Assembly (NCBI GenBank): GCA_015491705.1
Contig: WFVK01000142.1
Location: 1 to 6,468, forward strand
DNA: 6,468 nucleotides
Reading direction: 5' to 3'
Origin: Nitrospirota bacterium
GTDB lineage: Bacteria > Nitrospirota > Thermodesulfovibrionia > UBA6902
Shown: in pieces, positions 5,645 through 6,468 of the stretch
Position numbering within the stretch: position 1 is the stretch's first letter
How the letters are laid out: the number at the start of each line of letters is the position of its first letter
Made by a program: the position numbers and the translations under genes
Notes under the pieces: model-generated
The model's database searches: none
What the model saw: only the letters and a program-made list of their open reading frames with translations
Told to the model about the DNA's origin: nothing

Positions 5645-6468
5645 TTACAAATATCTTACCGTGGCCTGCTTTGTATCGGCCGGGAGTTTCACATCATTTC
5701 CCGTTACCGGAAGAGAAACTCCATCTGCTGTCACCGAGCTTACGCCGGAGCCGAAACGGCAGGGATATATAAAGCTTACATGAGACGGGGGAGCCTGTAA
5801 TATCCGTATTTCCACTGACCTGTCGGTCCGGTTGTGGGTTAACCTGTAGCCGAAGAGACTGCCGAACACAGTCGGCGCATCCGAGACACCTATTGATTTG
5901 CCGTGTCCCAGCCAGTGGGGCATAACACCCGGCGCTATGTAGATGTGAGGCTCGTTGTCTTCATCTGCTTCAAAAAAGAGGATGTCACGCAAAAGCAGTA
6001 AATATTCGGCGCATGCCCAGCCATGGGGTATGTCTCCCATGTACCACCAGCGCGGAGGCACCTCGGCAAAATCTTTGGCAACAGGATAGCAGTGCTGTTC
6101 ATTCCATGCCCCGGAGACAGCCTGCCACCTGTCAGAAGAGTCCCCCTCACAACGGCTTACCTTTGCATAGCCCGCATTGACTGTCCAGGCGAGACATTGG
6201 TCCATCTTTTCCACATCTCCTGTCAATAAAAAGGCATGAGCCAGCTGGAGAGTCAGATAGGGGCCGTAACAGTACCAGGCAGTATCGTGCCGGAACCCGC
6301 CTTCCATAAAATGGGCCCAGATCGTTTCAAGTGTCATCTTTGCAGCCCGGTCTATATCGTTGCCGAGCTTTGTTCCCATATACAGGCGGCAGGGATGAAA
6401 ATATGCAATGGTTCCGATCATCGTGGAATCGAGTCTTCCTGCGTCTGCCGGGCCTGTGGGTATGAAGG
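5645..6468 (-). CDS. C-terminal part of a six-hairpin, (alpha/alpha)6-type glycosidase-like protein
   Basis: The frame is open to the window edge (the first residues visible are FIPTGPADAG), so the true start lies outside; the Met at 6421 is internal. About 273 residues and the stop are present. Counting from that Met, HFMEGGFRHDTAWYCYGPYLTLQLAHAFL (about 37-65) looks like paired toroid helices, followed by SGAWNEQHCYPVAKDF (103-118), RWWYMGDIPHGWACAEY (124-140) and IYIAPGVMPHWLG (160-172), then a beta-rich tail (about 183-258). The WNEQ and W-Y-M-G-D-x-PHGWA-x-AE pattern is typical of alpha/alpha-toroid glycoside hydrolases with a C-terminal beta-sandwich. The family cannot be named; E108 and D130 are only candidate acids. 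The substrate is unknown. It shares a strand with the cob genes but is separated by 99 nt with a palindrome, so it is probably an independent unit. Confidence 0.6.
   Translation of the reverse strand, partial: FIPTGPADAGRLDSTMIGTIAYFHPCRLYMGTKLGNDIDRAAKMTLETIWAHFMEGGFRHDTAWYCYGPYLTLQLAHAFLLTGDVEKMDQCLAWTVNAGYAKVSRCEGDSSDRWQAVSGAWNEQHCYPVAKDFAEVPPRWWYMGDIPHGWACAEYLLLLRDILFFEADEDNEPHIYIAPGVMPHWLGHGKSIGVSDAPTVFGSLFGYRLTHNRTDRSVEIRILQAPPSHVSFIYPCRFGSGVSSVTADGVSLPVTGNDVKLPADTKQATVRYL

Noticed and set aside
1..6468. CRISPR array, tRNA, rRNA or integrase attachment site
   Set aside because: No regularly spaced repeats, cloverleaf-like segments or rRNA-like conserved blocks were seen on either strand.

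Overview
The window holds part of an anaerobic (cobalt-early) cobalamin biosynthesis operon on the minus strand, between the end of a glycosidase-like gene and the start of a membrane-anchored gene that may be an M23-type peptidase. CbiG plus the cobalt-precorrin methyltransferases CbiF, CbiH and a fused CbiE-CbiT point to an oxygen-independent B12 producer. Gene style, the CTGAACC-rich spacer and protein flavour suggest a Nitrospirota- or Deltaproteobacteria-like anaerobe, but that lineage is a guess. The first 20 bases are a Nextera (Tn5 mosaic end) adapter. The sequence is therefore a metagenome or draft-genome contig whose left edge is artificial.

Layout in transcription order (minus strand, high to low coordinates). 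(1) 6468-5645: C-terminal part of an (alpha/alpha)6-type glycosidase-like protein, cut by the window edge. (2) 5644-5546: spacer with a large palindrome (5584-5619) and a perfect TATAAT 14 nt before the next ATG; no B12 riboswitch is recognisable. (3) cbiET (5545-4286), an HD-domain phosphohydrolase (4289-3498), cbiF (3508-2741), cbiG (2680-1682) and cbiH (1715-909), all on one strand. The cbiET/HD, HD/cbiF and cbiG/cbiH junctions overlap by 4, 11 and 34 nt. (4) 908-493: gene-poor and more AT-rich, with CTGAACC repeats, a transposase-like relic on the plus strand and a promoter. (5) 492-21: N-terminus of a single-pass membrane protein, ended by the adapter.

Together the Cbi proteins cover the middle of corrin ring construction: C11 methylation (CbiF), ring opening and loss of the C20 fragment (CbiG), C17 methylation with ring contraction (CbiH), and C5/C15 methylation with decarboxylation (CbiET). 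cbiL, cbiC, cbiD, cbiJ, cbiA and the lower-ligand genes are absent and must lie elsewhere. The points most worth a second look are the HD hydrolase embedded with overlaps in the operon, a cbiH frame with no ATG, GTG or TTG start that still contains the SAM-binding motif (candidate AUU start), and a 16-bp repeat shared by two intergenic spots of the locus.
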